Shown here piece by piece: positions 1-8,902 of a DNA stretch of 64,000 nt (positions are counted from its first letter, which is position 1; every line of letters begins with the position of its first letter). The position numbers were made by a program, and so were the translations under genes. Source of the stretch: Streptomyces sp. CGMCC 4.7035 (GTDB lineage Bacteria > Actinomycetota > Actinomycetes > Streptomycetales > Streptomycetaceae); assembly GCF_031583065.1 (NCBI RefSeq), contig NZ_CP134053.1, positions 8,024,798 through 8,088,797 of the forward strand, read 5' to 3'. The notes beneath the pieces were generated by a model. That model ran no database searches, was not told the origin of the DNA, and saw only the letters and a list, made by a program, of their open reading frames with translations.

Positions 1-1748
1 GGAGAGGGGGCAGGTGCCGGCTTGTCGTGGGCCGGTGACACATCCGGCGTCCGAGGGCTGGGCAGCGGGACGGTACCGGCCTGTGCCGGACCACTCGCCG
101 TGGCGTGCTCCTCGGCGTCCAGCCGCACCACCCGGTCCGCCACACCGAGCAGCGCCGGCCGGTGCACAACCAGCAGTACCGTCCGCCCGACGGCCAGCCG
201 TCGCACCGCCTCCACGACCTCCGCCTCGGTCGCACCGTCCAGGGAGGCCGTCGGCTCATCGAGCAGGAGGACCGGCCGGTCGGCGAGGAACGCCCGCGCC
301 AGGGCGAGCCGCTGCCGCTGCCCGGCGGAGAGCCCCGCGCCGTCCTCGCCGAGAACCGTGTCGGCCCCGGCGGGCAGCGCGTCCACGAACTCCAGCGCCC
401 CGGCGTCGGCCAACGCCCGCCCTACCGCGGCATCGTCCGCGTCCGGCCGCGCCAGTCGCACGTTCTCGGCAATGGTGCCCGCGTACAGATGCGGCCGCTG
501 CGGCACCCAGGAGATCCGCGAACGCCACTCCTCCAGATCGGCCGAGGCGAGGTCGACTCCCCCGACCCGCACGCGCCCCTCGGCGGGCGGCACGAACCCG
601 AGCAGGACGTTCAGCAGCGTCGACTTGCCCGCGCCGCTCGGCCCGACCAGGGCGACCGTCTCACCGGGTTCGACCGTCAGCGACACATCGGACACCGCGG
701 CGGACGACCGGCCAGGGTAGTGCACGGTCACGCCCTCGAAGGCGATCTCCCCGTCGGGGAGCCGCTGTGTGCCGGAGGCCGGTACCGGTGTCTCCAGCAC
801 CGCGAAGATCTCCTCCGCCGCGGAAAGTCCCTCGGCGGCCGCGTGGTACTGCGCCCCCACCTGCCGCAGCGGCAGATATGCCTCCGGCGCGAGGACGAGG
901 ATGACCAGTCCGATGTACAGGTCCATGTCGCCGTGGACGAGCCGCATGCCGATGGTCACCGCGACGAGCGCGACCGAGATCGTGGCCAGCAGCTCCAGCG
1001 CGAAGGACGACAGGAACGCGATCCGCAGCGTCCGCATCGTCGCCTGCCGGTACTCGCCGGTGATCCGCTTGATGGACTCGGCCTGTGCCTTGGCGCGGCC
1101 GAAGACCTTGAGAGTGGGCAGCCCGGCGACCACGTCGAGGAAGTGCCCGGACAGCCGGGACAGCAGCCGCCACTGACGATCCATCTGGGACCGCGTGGCC
1201 CAGCCGATCAGAATCATGAAGAGCGGGATCAGCGGCAGGGTGCCGACGATGATCGCTGCTGACACCCAGTCCTCGGTGACGATCCGTGCCAGTACCGCCA
1301 CCGGCACGACGATCGCGAGCCCCAACTGTGGCAGATAGCGCGAGAAGTAGTCGTCGAGGGCGTCGACTCCGCGCGTGGCCAGTGCAACCAGTGACCCGGT
1401 CCGCTGCCCGGCGAGCCACCCGGGGCCGAGGGCCCCCGCCCGCTCCAGGAGCCGCCCCCGCAGCTCGGACTTCACCGCCGCGCTGGCCCGGTGCGCGGCA
1501 AGCTCGGTGAGCCAGGAGACCAGCGCACGGCCGACCGCCACAGCCACCAGAAGCAGCAGGGGCGTGCGCAGTTCGGCGACCGAGTGGTGGTGCTGGAAAG
1601 CGCCGACCACCACCTCGGCGATCAGCATCGCCTGCGCGATGACCAGTGCGGCGCCGACGGCACCCAGGCCGACGACCGCCGCGAGGAAGAGGCGGGTGGC
1701 GCGGGCGTACCGGAGGAGACGGGGATCGATCGGTTTCACGTGAAACAT
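1..1748 (-). CDS. cydCD: CydD half of a CydCD-type thiol-reductant ABC exporter (3' end outside window)
   Basis: This is an ABC exporter half-transporter needed to assemble cytochrome bd, probably by exporting cysteine or glutathione. The reading frame is open from 1748 to the window edge. The first 350 residues are a hydrophobic exporter domain. The nucleotide-binding domain follows, with Walker A GPSGAGKST (about 618-644), signature LSAGQRQRLALARA, Walker B VLLLDEPTASLD and a VHRPALL switch region. After it the frame enters a Pro-rich linker and leaves the window. In Streptomyces a CydC half usually follows in the same polypeptide, so a fusion is likely but not seen. ATG 1748 gives MFHVKPIDPRLLRYARA; GTG 1739 (VKPIDPRLLR) is an equally good start, with GAAGGG about 10 nt upstream. 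Both starts lie in or beside a parS site. It follows cydB by 53 bp on the same strand. Confidence 0.9.
   Translation of the reverse strand, partial: MFHVKPIDPRLLRYARATRLFLAAVVGLGAVGAALVIAQAMLIAEVVVGAFQHHHSVAELRTPLLLLVAVAVGRALVSWLTELAAHRASAAVKSELRGRLLERAGALGPGWLAGQRTGSLVALATRGVDALDDYFSRYLPQLGLAIVVPVAVLARIVTEDWVSAAIIVGTLPLIPLFMILIGWATRSQMDRQWRLLSRLSGHFLDVVAGLPTLKVFGRAKAQAESIKRITGEYRQATMRTLRIAFLSSFALELLATISVALVAVTIGMRLVHGDMDLYIGLVILVLAPEAYLPLRQVGAQYHAAAEGLSAAEEIFAVLETPVPASGTQRLPDGEIAFEGVTVHYPGRSSAAVSDVSLTVEPGETVALVGPSGAGKSTLLNVLLGFVPPAEGRVRVGGVDLASADLEEWRSRISWVPQRPHLYAGTIAENVRLARPDADDAAVGRALADAGALEFVDALPAGADTVLGEDGAGLSAGQRQRLALARAFLADRPVLLLDEPTASLDGATEAEVVEAVRRLAVGRTVLLVVHRPALLGVADRVVRLDAEEHATASGPAQAGTVPLPSPRTPDVSPAHDKPAPAPS
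1733..1746. other. parS site (exact), over the cydCD start
   Basis: Exact GTTTCACGTGAAAC, the Streptomyces ParB-binding centromere consensus. It overlaps the possible start codons of cydCD (ATG 1748, GTG 1739), so the palindrome is translated as F-H-V-K. Confidence 0.9.
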
Positions 1749-1760
1749 GCCCTTCGGTCC

Positions 1761-1794
1761 GGGGAGGGGTGTTTCACGTGAAACACCCCTCCCC
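1761..1794. terminator. parS-centred 34-bp perfect palindrome between cydB and cydCD
   Basis: An exact parS (1771-1784) is extended on both sides by ten G/C-rich matched bases, giving 17-bp perfect arms. In RNA this would be a very stable hairpin 8 bp after the cydB stop. It could end or attenuate cydAB transcription before cydCD. The ParB site is certain by consensus; the terminator role is inferred. Confidence 0.75.
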
Positions 1795-1801
1795 ACCAGA
1801 C

Positions 1802-2821
1802 TCAGTGCACGGCTCCGGCGGCAGCGTCGGCGGCGATGTGCTGCGTACCGATGCGCTTGCGGAAAACCCAGTACGTCCAGCCCTGGTAGAGCAGGACGAT
1901 CGGCGTCGCGATCCCCGCGCACCACGTCATGATCTTCAGGGTGTAGGGGCTCGACGAGGCGTTGGTCACCGTCAGGCTCCAGTCCGCGTCAAGCGTGGAC
2001 GGCATGACGTTCGGGAAGAGCGTCAGGAAGAGCATCGCGACCGCCGCCACAATGGTCACCCCGGACAGGGCGAACGACCATCCTTCACGCCCGGCCCGGT
2101 TCGCCACGAGCGCGGCCACGAGCGCGCCGACCGCCACGACCATCGCGACCAGGCTCTTGCCGTCCCCTTGGTCGATCTGCGCCCAGCCGAGGAAGAGCAG
2201 CGCCAGCACGGCGGTCACCAGGCCGACCCGCAGGGCGAGCTTCCGCGCCCGCTCCCGGATGTCCCCGAGGGTCTTCAGCGCCGTGAACACCGCTCCGTGG
2301 AAGGTGAACAGGCTCAGCGTCACCAGCCCCCCGAGGAGCGCGAACGGGTTGAGCAGATCCCAGAGGTTCCCCACGTACTCGAAGTGCTGGTCGATCTTCA
2401 CGCCCCGCACGATGTTGCCGAAGGCCACACCCCACAGGAACGCCGGGATCAGCGAGGTCCAGAAGATCGCGGTCTCCCAGTTGCGCTGCCAGTTCTCCTC
2501 GGGCCTCTTCGCCCGGTACTCGAAGGCGACACCACGCACGATCAGGCAGACGAGGATGATCAGCAGCGGCAGATAGAAGCCGGAGAAGAGCGTGGCGTAC
2601 CACTCGGGGAACGCCGCGAAGGTCGCGCCACCCGCGGTGAGGAGCCACACCTCGTTACCGTCCCAGACGGGGCCGATCGTGTTGATCAGCACCCGCCGCT
2701 CGGGGCGGTCGCGGGCCAGCAGCTTGGTGAGGATGCCGACCCCGAAGTCGAAGCCCTCCAGGAAGAAGTAGCCGATCCAGAGGACCGCGATGAGGACGAA
2801 CCAGACGTCGTGAAGTTGCAT
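1802..2821 (-). CDS. cydB: Cytochrome bd ubiquinol/menaquinol oxidase subunit II
   Basis: CydB is the second membrane subunit of the high-affinity cytochrome bd oxidase, which reduces oxygen to water with electrons from quinol. The 339-residue protein has the family N-terminus (MQLHDVWFVLIAVLWIGYFF, then LEGFDFGVG), the conserved TIGPVWDGNEVWL segment and about eight hydrophobic helices. Its length fits the family. The start lies 20 bp after the cydA stop, so the two are co-transcribed from the Rex-controlled promoter. A strong parS-centred hairpin follows the stop and separates it from cydCD. Confidence 0.97.
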   Translation of the reverse strand: MQLHDVWFVLIAVLWIGYFFLEGFDFGVGILTKLLARDRPERRVLINTIGPVWDGNEVWLLTAGGATFAAFPEWYATLFSGFYLPLLIILVCLIVRGVAFEYRAKRPEENWQRNWETAIFWTSLIPAFLWGVAFGNIVRGVKIDQHFEYVGNLWDLLNPFALLGGLVTLSLFTFHGAVFTALKTLGDIRERARKLALRVGLVTAVLALLFLGWAQIDQGDGKSLVAMVVAVGALVAALVANRAGREGWSFALSGVTIVAAVAMLFLTLFPNVMPSTLDADWSLTVTNASSSPYTLKIMTWCAGIATPIVLLYQGWTYWVFRKRIGTQHIAADAAAGAVH

Positions 2822-2841
2822 GATGTGAGCGCTCCCTCGGC

Positions 2842-4350
2842 CTAGTACGAGAAGGCCATCGGCTTGTCGGCGTCCCGGGAGTCGCCGCCGATCTTGGTGG
2901 GCGGGTTGAGATCGGACTCGGTGAGCTCGGGCGGTCCGGCCTTGACGTACTTCACGAGCAGCTTCACCTCGATGACGGCGAGGATCGCGTAGAGCAGCGT
3001 GAACACGGTCATCGAGGTGATGACCTCGCCCTGGGAGACACCGGGGGAGACCGCGTCACGAGTGCGCAGCACGCCGTAGACAACCCACGGCTGACGGCCC
3101 ATCTCGGTGAAGATCCAGCCCCAGGAGTTGGCGATGAGCGGGAAGGCCAGGGTCCAGATCGCTATGCGCCAGTACCACTTGGTGAGCGCGGGTCCGAGGG
3201 GCTTGTTCTTGAAGAGCACCAGATGCGGCACCTCGTCCTCACCCACCCGCAGATGCTGCGGCAGCATGAACTTCTTGCGGGTGAGCCAGAGCCCGACCAC
3301 TCCGATGGCGAAGGACGACATGCCGAAGCCGATCATCCAGCGGAAGCCCCAGAAGGTGACGGGGATGTTGGGGCGGTAGTCACCGGGGCCGTACTTCTGC
3401 TGCTCGGCCTTGTTGGTGTCGTTGATGCCGGGGACGTAGGAGCTGAAGTCGTCGTTGGCGAGGAACGACAGGAGCCCGGGAACGGACAGTTCGACGGTGT
3501 TGTGCCCCTTGCTGACGTCTCCGTAGGCGAAGACCGAGAACGGCGCGGGAGCCTCGCCGTCCCAGAGCGCCTCGGCGGCGGCCATCTTCATCGGCTGCTG
3601 CTTGAACATGACCTTGCCGAGGAGATCGCCGCTGACCGCGGTGAGCAGGCCGCCTATGACGAGGGTGACCAGACCGAGCCGCAGCGAGGTCTTCATCACG
3701 GCTATGTGCTTCTTGCGGAGCAGATGGAAGGCGGCGATGCCGACCATGAACGCGCCGCCCGTGAGGAAGGCCGCGGACAGGGTGTGGAAGACCTGGGTGA
3801 GTGCGGTGTTCTGGGTCAGGACGTGCCAGAAGTCGGTGAGTTCGGCACGGCCCTTCGCCTTGTTGATCCGGTAGCCGACCGGGTGCTGCATCCACGAGTT
3901 GGCCGCCAGGATGAAGTACGCCGACAGGATCGTGCCGATGGAGACCATCCAGATGCAGGCGAGGTGGAGCTTCTTCGGCAGCTTGTCCCAGCCGAAGATC
4001 CACAACCCGATGAAGGTGGACTCGAAGAAGAAGGCGATGAGGGCTTCGAACGCGAGCGGGGCTCCGAAGATGTCACCGACGAAGCGCGAGTAGTCGGACC
4101 AGTTCATGCCGAACTGGAACTCCTGGACGATGCCGGTGACCACGCCCATCGCAATGTTGATCAGGAAGAGCTTGCCCCAGAACTTCGTCGCCCTGAGGTA
4201 CTTCTCCTTCTCCGTCCGCACCCAGGCGGTCTGCAGGCCGGCCGTCAGGGCGGCAAGCGAGATCGTCAGCGGGACGAACAGGAAGTGGTAGACGGTGGTG
4301 ATGCCGAACTGCCATCGCGCCAGTGTCTCCGGCGCCAGAGCCAGGTCCAC
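2842..4350 (-). CDS. cydA: Cytochrome bd oxidase subunit I
   Basis: CydA is the quinol-oxidising, haem-bearing subunit of cytochrome bd. The signature NSWGWIFTEMGRQPWVV is present near the C-terminus, with the conserved N-terminal helices (ARWQFGITTVYHFLFVPLTI). The Q-loop region is of the short type. GTG 4350 is chosen: it gives VDLALAPETLARWQFG and 502 aa, and AAGGAG lies 9 nt upstream. An upstream ATG at 4422 would add 24 polar residues and overlap the promoter. It is first in the cyd operon. A Rex operator upstream implies repression at low NADH/NAD+ and induction when oxygen is limiting. Confidence 0.97.
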   Translation of the reverse strand: MDLALAPETLARWQFGITTVYHFLFVPLTISLAALTAGLQTAWVRTEKEKYLRATKFWGKLFLINIAMGVVTGIVQEFQFGMNWSDYSRFVGDIFGAPLAFEALIAFFFESTFIGLWIFGWDKLPKKLHLACIWMVSIGTILSAYFILAANSWMQHPVGYRINKAKGRAELTDFWHVLTQNTALTQVFHTLSAAFLTGGAFMVGIAAFHLLRKKHIAVMKTSLRLGLVTLVIGGLLTAVSGDLLGKVMFKQQPMKMAAAEALWDGEAPAPFSVFAYGDVSKGHNTVELSVPGLLSFLANDDFSSYVPGINDTNKAEQQKYGPGDYRPNIPVTFWGFRWMIGFGMSSFAIGVVGLWLTRKKFMLPQHLRVGEDEVPHLVLFKNKPLGPALTKWYWRIAIWTLAFPLIANSWGWIFTEMGRQPWVVYGVLRTRDAVSPGVSQGEVITSMTVFTLLYAILAVIEVKLLVKYVKAGPPELTESDLNPPTKIGGDSRDADKPMAFSY

Positions 4351-4422
4351 GTCGTCCTTCTCCTTACGTCGACTTACGTCGCCGTGGCCACAAGCGACGG
4401 TTTTGTCCTGTTCGTCACGCAC

Positions 4423-4470
4423 ATCATAGGAGCAATCCGGACACGCTTGTGAACGCGTTCACATTCACAA
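4423..4470 (-). promoter_or_regulatory. cydA promoter with Rex operator
   Basis: A perfect palindrome TGTGAACGCGTTCACA lies at 4448-4463, with further matching T/A bases outside. This fits the actinobacterial Rex operator (TGTGAAC-type inverted repeat). On the minus strand TATGAT (4423-4428) is a good -10, and the operator covers the -35 area about 19 bp upstream. Rex is a redox sensor that leaves DNA when NADH rises. This is the only Rex-like site I saw in the window. The 350 bp between cydA and hisC otherwise hold only this promoter and the hisC terminator. Confidence 0.85.
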
Positions 4471-4622
4471 GCAATTATGGCGCATGCCCTTTCGAAGCCG
4501 GATAGGCGGGGGGTCCCCAAGCCGGGACCGTCAGGCCCCGGAGCCGGGACCATCGGGCCCAGCGACGACTCTCCGGCCGCCCAGGAAACAGTGACCTTCT
4601 CCATCGAGAGGGCATGCGACAA

Positions 4623-4650
4623 GCCCGGGCCGCCTGACGGCGACCCGGGC
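4623..4650 (-). terminator. Terminator hairpin after hisC
   Basis: GCCCGGG (4623-4629) pairs with CCCGGGC (4644-4650), and an inner CGCC/GGCG extends the stem around a TGAC loop. It lies 50 bp beyond the hisC stop. There is no U-tract, as is usual in Streptomyces. Confidence 0.6.
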
Positions 4651-4700
4651 ACTCTCGCCACCGTGGACGATGGCGATCCCGTACAGGTGGAAGGTCGGGG

Positions 4701-5780
4701 CTAGAGCTCCTTGAGCCAGCCCTCCGCCACCTTCACGAAGATGTCGTTCGCCTCGGACTCGCCGATCGTCACGCGCACCCCTTCGCCCGGGAAGGGCCGC
4801 ACGACCACGCCGTGCTGCTCGCAGGCGGCCGCGAAGTCGGACGTGCGCTCCCCCAGCCGCAGCCACACGAAGTTCGCCTGGGTCTCGGGCACGGTCCAGC
4901 CCTGGGCGAGCAGTGCGTCGACCACCCGTGTGCGCTCGCACACCAGTGAACCGACCCGGCCGAGCAGCTCGTCCTCCGCGCGCAGCGAGGCGATCGCCGC
5001 GTCCTGCGCCAGCTGGCTCACGCCGAAGGGCACCGCCGTCTTGCGCAGCGCCTCGGCCACCGGCTCATGGGCGATCGCGAAACCGATGCGCAGCCCGGCG
5101 AGGCCGTACGCCTTGGAGAAGGTGCGCAGCACGCACACGTTCGGCCGCTCGCGGTACAGCTCGACGCCGTCCGGCACCTGGACGTCGCGGATGAACTCCC
5201 GGTACGCCTCGTCGAGCACCACGAGCACGTCGTGGGGCACCCGGTCGAGGAAGCGCTCCAGCTCGGCCCGGCGCACCACCGTGCCGGTCGGGTTGTTGGG
5301 GTTGCAGACGAAGATCAGTCGGGTCCGGTCGGTGATCGCGTCCGCCATCGCGTCCAGGTCGTGCACGTCGCCCGGAGTCAGCGGCACCTGCACGGACGTC
5401 GCGCCACTGATCCGGGTGATGATCGGGTACGCCTCGAAGGATCGCCAGGCGTAGATCACCTCGTCGCCCGGCCCGCTCGTGGTCTGCAGCAACTGCTGCG
5501 CGACGCCGACCGAACCCGTGCCGGTCGCGAGGTGGGACTGGGGCACCCCGAAGCGCTCCGACAGCTCGCTCATCAGCCCCGTGCACGCCATGTCCGGGTA
5601 GCGGTTGAAGGACGTGGCCGCCGCGGTCACGCTCTCCATCACGCCCGGCAGCGGGGGGTACGGATTCTCGTTCGAGGACAGCTTGTAGGCCACCGGGCCG
5701 CCGCCGGCGGCAGGCTTGCCGGGCTTGTAGGTGGGGATACCCTCCAGCTCGGCACGCAGCCTCGGGCTCGTCTCGCTCAC
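4701..5780 (-). CDS. hisC: HisC-family PLP aminotransferase
   Basis: A class I/II aminotransferase of the histidinol-phosphate family (359 aa). The PLP-lysine motif is [15 protein letters not shown]. Other family markers are SSNENPYPP near the N-terminus, [11 protein letters not shown] and the final VRVTIG block. GTG 5780 is preceded by GAGGAGGA at 5-6 nt and gives [22 protein letters not shown]. Longer in-frame starts have no ribosome site. There are no his genes beside it, so it may be the second Streptomyces copy, acting on histidinol phosphate or on aromatic amino acids. Sequence alone cannot decide which. It is monocistronic, with a terminator after it. Confidence 0.9.
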   Translation of the reverse strand: MSETSPRLRAELEGIPTYKPGKPAAGGGPVAYKLSSNENPYPPLPGVMESVTAAATSFNRYPDMACTGLMSELSERFGVPQSHLATGTGSVGVAQQLLQTTSGPGDEVIYAWRSFEAYPIITRISGATSVQVPLTPGDVHDLDAMADAITDRTRLIFVCNPNNPTGTVVRRAELERFLDRVPHDVLVVLDEAYREFIRDVQVPDGVELYRERPNVCVLRTFSKAYGLAGLRIGFAIAHEPVAEALRKTAVPFGVSQLAQDAAIASLRAEDELLGRVGSLVCERTRVVDALLAQGWTVPETQANFVWLRLGERTSDFAAACEQHGVVVRPFPGEGVRVTIGESEANDIFVKVAEGWLKEL

Positions 5781-6258
5781 CGCAGTCCTCCTCGCGCACA
5801 CCACCGGCTCATGACCGCCATCGGCTCCAATGCTTCTCACCTTATGAGGATTCGGCGCCGCTGCGAATGGGCTGTGGACAACCGCGTCCGTCCGCAGGCG
5901 CGCCCACCGGAAGAACCCGGGTGCATCGCCGTTCGAACACCCTGGTGCATCGCCGTACGAACCCGTACGCACCATCGTAAGAAGGCGTACGGACCAGGGG
6001 GCGCGTCCCTGTTTGTCGTACGCGCCGGTGGCTCACGCCGTGGCGCGCATCCCTCGTGAAGGTGAGTTGAGACCTCTTCGAAATATCGTCCCCTTGGCAG
6101 GCTCATGCGCGCCGACAGGGCACGTACTGATGCGAGATCGCTGAAGTCCTTTGGTTTCCAAGGCATTTGACTACTATTGATCATGCAGAAACGTGTCTGT
6201 CAACGAGTGCATATGCGTCCGCACTACCCCACCGCATGAGCCCTACTATCGGCTCGCC
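5781..6258. other. 478-bp divergent intergenic region (hisC / LacI regulator)
   Basis: I see no convincing gene here. It holds an exact DnaA box on the minus strand (TGTGGACAA, 5873-5881) and a pair of 19-bp direct repeats (5920-5962). TTGACT at 6167-6172 could be a -35, but no good -10 follows it. A minus-strand open frame at 5837-6184 has no family features and is made of the repeats. Confidence 0.6.
5920..5962. repeat. Two 19-bp direct repeats, 24-bp period
   Basis: The copies at 5920-5938 and 5944-5962 begin GGTGCATCGCCGT and differ at one position (18/19). The following bases include partly inverted GTACGAAC/GTACGC elements. They may be operators for the divergent genes or a decayed duplication. 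Function unknown. Confidence 0.6.
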
Positions 6259-7371
6259 ATGACAGCAGCAGGGAAGCACCAGGTGAGCCGGGCAGAGACC
6301 TCCCGCCGCGGCAGCCGGCCGGGCCGGGCAGGCATCAGAGATGTGGCCGCCGCCGCCGGAGTCTCCATCACGACCGTCTCCGACGCCCTCAACGGCAAGG
6401 GCCGGCTGCCGGACGCCACCCGACGCCACGTCCGCGAGGTCGCCGACCGGCTGGGCTATCGCCCCTCGGCCGCGGCCCGCACCCTCCGTACCGGAAAGTC
6501 GGGCCTCATCGGCCTGACCGTGACGACCTACGGGGATGAACCTTTCACCTTCACCGAGTTCGCGTACTTCGCGGAGATGGCCAGAGCCGCCACCTCGGCC
6601 GCGCTCGCCCGCGGCTACGCCCTGGTCATTCTGCCCGCGACCTCACGCCACGACGTGTGGTCGAACGTCGCCCTGGACGGCACGGTCGTCATCGACCCCT
6701 CCGACCACGACCCGGTGGTCAGCGAGCTGGTCCGGCAGGGATTACCCGTCGTCTCCGACGGCCGCCCGGCCGGCTCGCTCCCGGTCACCGCCTGGGTCGA
6801 CAACGACCACGAGGCCGCGGTCCTGGGGATCCTCGACCATCTGGCGGAAGCCGGCGCCCGCCGGATCGGTCTGCTGACCGGCACCACGACGGACACGTAC
6901 ACGCACCTGTCCACGACCGCCTATCTGAACTGGTGCGAGCGCGTCGGACAGGACCCGGTCTACGAGGCCTACCCGGCCCACGACCCGTGCGCGGGCGCCG
7001 TCGCCGCCGACCGGCTGCTGGCCCGCCCGGACCGCCCCGACGCGGTCTACGGGCTCTTCGACCCGAACGGCACCGACCTGCTGGCCGCCGCCCGCCGTTA
7101 CGGCCTGCGCGTCCCCGACGACCTGCTGCTCGTCTGCTGCAGCGAGTCCACGGTGTACGCCAACACCGAACCGCCCGTCACGACGCTCTCCCTCAAGCCG
7201 CGCCGGATCGGCACCGCGGTGGTTCAGCTCCTCATCGACGCCATCGAGGGAGTCGAGTCGGACCAGCCGGTCGAACAGGTGATACCGACGGAGCTGATCG
7301 TGCGTACCTCGTCCGAGCGGCGCCCGCCCCGTACGACGGTCAGCCCGCCCCGGTCGCCCGAGGAGGGATGA
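6259..7371 (+). CDS. LacI-family transcriptional regulator with a TTA codon
   Basis: A 370-aa LacI/GalR-type repressor. The N-terminal helix-turn-helix and hinge read GIRDVAAAAGVSITTVSDAL followed by GYRPSAAARTLRTGKSGLIG (about residues 30-85). The rest is a periplasmic-binding-protein fold that senses a small effector, unknown here. ATG 6259 is chosen as the first start that keeps a normal N-terminal tail; GTG 6282 is possible. Codon 162 (6742-6744) is TTA, very rare in Streptomyces and read only by the bldA tRNA, so translation should be tied to development. No sugar genes adjoin it. A hairpin follows the stop. Confidence 0.9.
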   Translation: MTAAGKHQVSRAETSRRGSRPGRAGIRDVAAAAGVSITTVSDALNGKGRLPDATRRHVREVADRLGYRPSAAARTLRTGKSGLIGLTVTTYGDEPFTFTEFAYFAEMARAATSAALARGYALVILPATSRHDVWSNVALDGTVVIDPSDHDPVVSELVRQGLPVVSDGRPAGSLPVTAWVDNDHEAAVLGILDHLAEAGARRIGLLTGTTTDTYTHLSTTAYLNWCERVGQDPVYEAYPAHDPCAGAVAADRLLARPDRPDAVYGLFDPNGTDLLAAARRYGLRVPDDLLLVCCSESTVYANTEPPVTTLSLKPRRIGTAVVQLLIDAIEGVESDQPVEQVIPTELIVRTSSERRPPRTTVSPPRSPEEG

Positions 7372-7382
7372 CCGCCAGGCGA

Positions 7383-7412
7383 TCCGCGGGTGACGCACAG
7401 GTTTCCCGCGGA
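7383..7412 (+). terminator. Hairpin after LacI regulator
   Basis: TCCGCGGG (7383-7390) and CCCGCGGA (7405-7412) form an 8-bp stem with a 14-nt loop, 11 bp after the stop. Rho-independent type without a U-tract; moderate support. Confidence 0.5.
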
Positions 7413-7615
7413 CGGCCGGCGGCCGGGATCCAGGCGGGGAAAGCCCTGCCCAATCAGGGCGAAAGCCGCGGCGAACCGGGGTCCTCCCCCGATTCACCAC
7501 CCCTGGGTCATCACATGGCGCGATCCGCATTCCTATGATGGGCCCACGACACCGCGGGCCGCTGCGACCAGGCAGTCCGATGCGGTGCAGATGCGGCGCG
7601 ATGGTGGAGGGGTCG

Positions 7616-8710
7616 ATGACTCAGGGGGCCGGTCAGGGACCCGAGGTGGAGCGGACGGCGACGTTGCGCGACTTCCGGGTGCCCGCGTACGTCCACGAGA
7701 CCGGTCCGTACGCGCAGAGCACGCACCCCGGCGAGGGCGCCGACCCCGTCGCGACACCGGGGGACTACCCGCACGGGTACTCGGACGCCTACACGCCCAC
7801 CGAGCGGGATCTCCCCGTCATCAACCGCGGCGACACGCTCCAGGCGACCATCGACCCCGCGTCCGTTCCCGCCCCGCAGTCCGCCGACGGGCCCGGTCCG
7901 CTGTTCGTCGTCGGGGACGTCCATGGCTATCTCGACCAGCTCGTGGCGGCGCTCCAGGAGAAGGGCCTCATCGACGCCGCGGGCCAGTGGTCCGCGGGCA
8001 CGGCGCGGCTGTGGTTCCTGGGCGACTTCACCGACCGCGGGCCCGACGGCATCGGCGTCATCGACCTGGTGATGCGGCTCTCCGCCGAGGCGGCCGCGGC
8101 CGGCGGCTACTGCAAGGCGCTCATGGGCAACCACGAGCTGCTGCTGCTCGGCGCCAAGCGGTTCGGTGACACACCCGTCAACTCCGGGGCGGGCACGGCC
8201 ACCTTCCAGGCGGCCTGGCTGCTCAACGGCGGCCAGAAGACGGACATGGACCGTCTCCAGGACCACCACCTCCAGTGGATGGCCCGCCTCGACGCCATCG
8301 AGGAGGTCGACGGGCACCTGCTGGTCCACTCGGACACCACGGCCTACCTCGACTACGGCGACTCCATCGAAGCGGTCAACGACACCATCCGTGAGACGCT
8401 CACGCGCAACGACGCGGACGAGGTGTGGGACCTCTTCCGGAAGTTCACCAAGCGCTTCTCCTTCCGCGACGAGGGCGGCGCCGACGCCGTACGCTCCCTG
8501 CTGGACACATACGGCGGCACGCGCATCGTCCATGGCCACAGCCCCATTCCGTACCTCCTGGGCGAGGTCGGCTCGGAGGACGACGAGGACGGCGCGGGTC
8601 CGGTGGTCGACGGTCCGCACCTCTACGCGGACGGGCTGGCCATCGCGATGGACGGCGGAGTGACCATGGCCGGAAAGCTGCTGGTCCAGCAACTTCCCCT
8701 GGATAGCTGA
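7616..8710 (+). CDS. Calcineurin-like metallophosphoesterase
   Basis: A 364-aa cytoplasmic phosphoesterase. The metal-binding motifs occur in order: GDVHGYLDQL, GDFTDRGPDG, GNHE and, late in the protein, IVHGHSP. These match the PPP/MPE fold that binds two metal ions. About 95 residues before the first motif are hydrophilic and low in complexity. ATG 7616 has GGAGGGG 5 nt upstream. Earlier in-frame starts lack one. The substrate is unknown: protein phosphatase or nucleotide phosphatase are both possible. It stands alone between terminators. Confidence 0.88.
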   Translation: MTQGAGQGPEVERTATLRDFRVPAYVHETGPYAQSTHPGEGADPVATPGDYPHGYSDAYTPTERDLPVINRGDTLQATIDPASVPAPQSADGPGPLFVVGDVHGYLDQLVAALQEKGLIDAAGQWSAGTARLWFLGDFTDRGPDGIGVIDLVMRLSAEAAAAGGYCKALMGNHELLLLGAKRFGDTPVNSGAGTATFQAAWLLNGGQKTDMDRLQDHHLQWMARLDAIEEVDGHLLVHSDTTAYLDYGDSIEAVNDTIRETLTRNDADEVWDLFRKFTKRFSFRDEGGADAVRSLLDTYGGTRIVHGHSPIPYLLGEVGSEDDEDGAGPVVDGPHLYADGLAIAMDGGVTMAGKLLVQQLPLDS

Positions 8711-8902
8711 CCATTCAACGGGCAGGCGTCCCCCAACGGAGGACTGGAAGGACAGCACCGGCCTGGGGGCAATTTCCGGAAACCCCCTGTCACCGTGTGG
8801 CGTAATCGCTCTACCATCGGCTTATCCGTAGCAGGCTCCCCTCCGTTTCTGCCCGACGGCTCGTCAGCATGCCGAGCCCCAAGCCCTACGGAGCATCGGG
8901 GG

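Noticed and set aside
4477..4704. 75-codon frame between cydA and hisC
   Set aside because: It covers the hisC terminator and has low-complexity Gly/Pro content.
5837..6184. Minus-strand frame in the hisC/LacI gap
   Set aside because: Made mostly of the direct repeats, with no ribosome site and no protein-like features.
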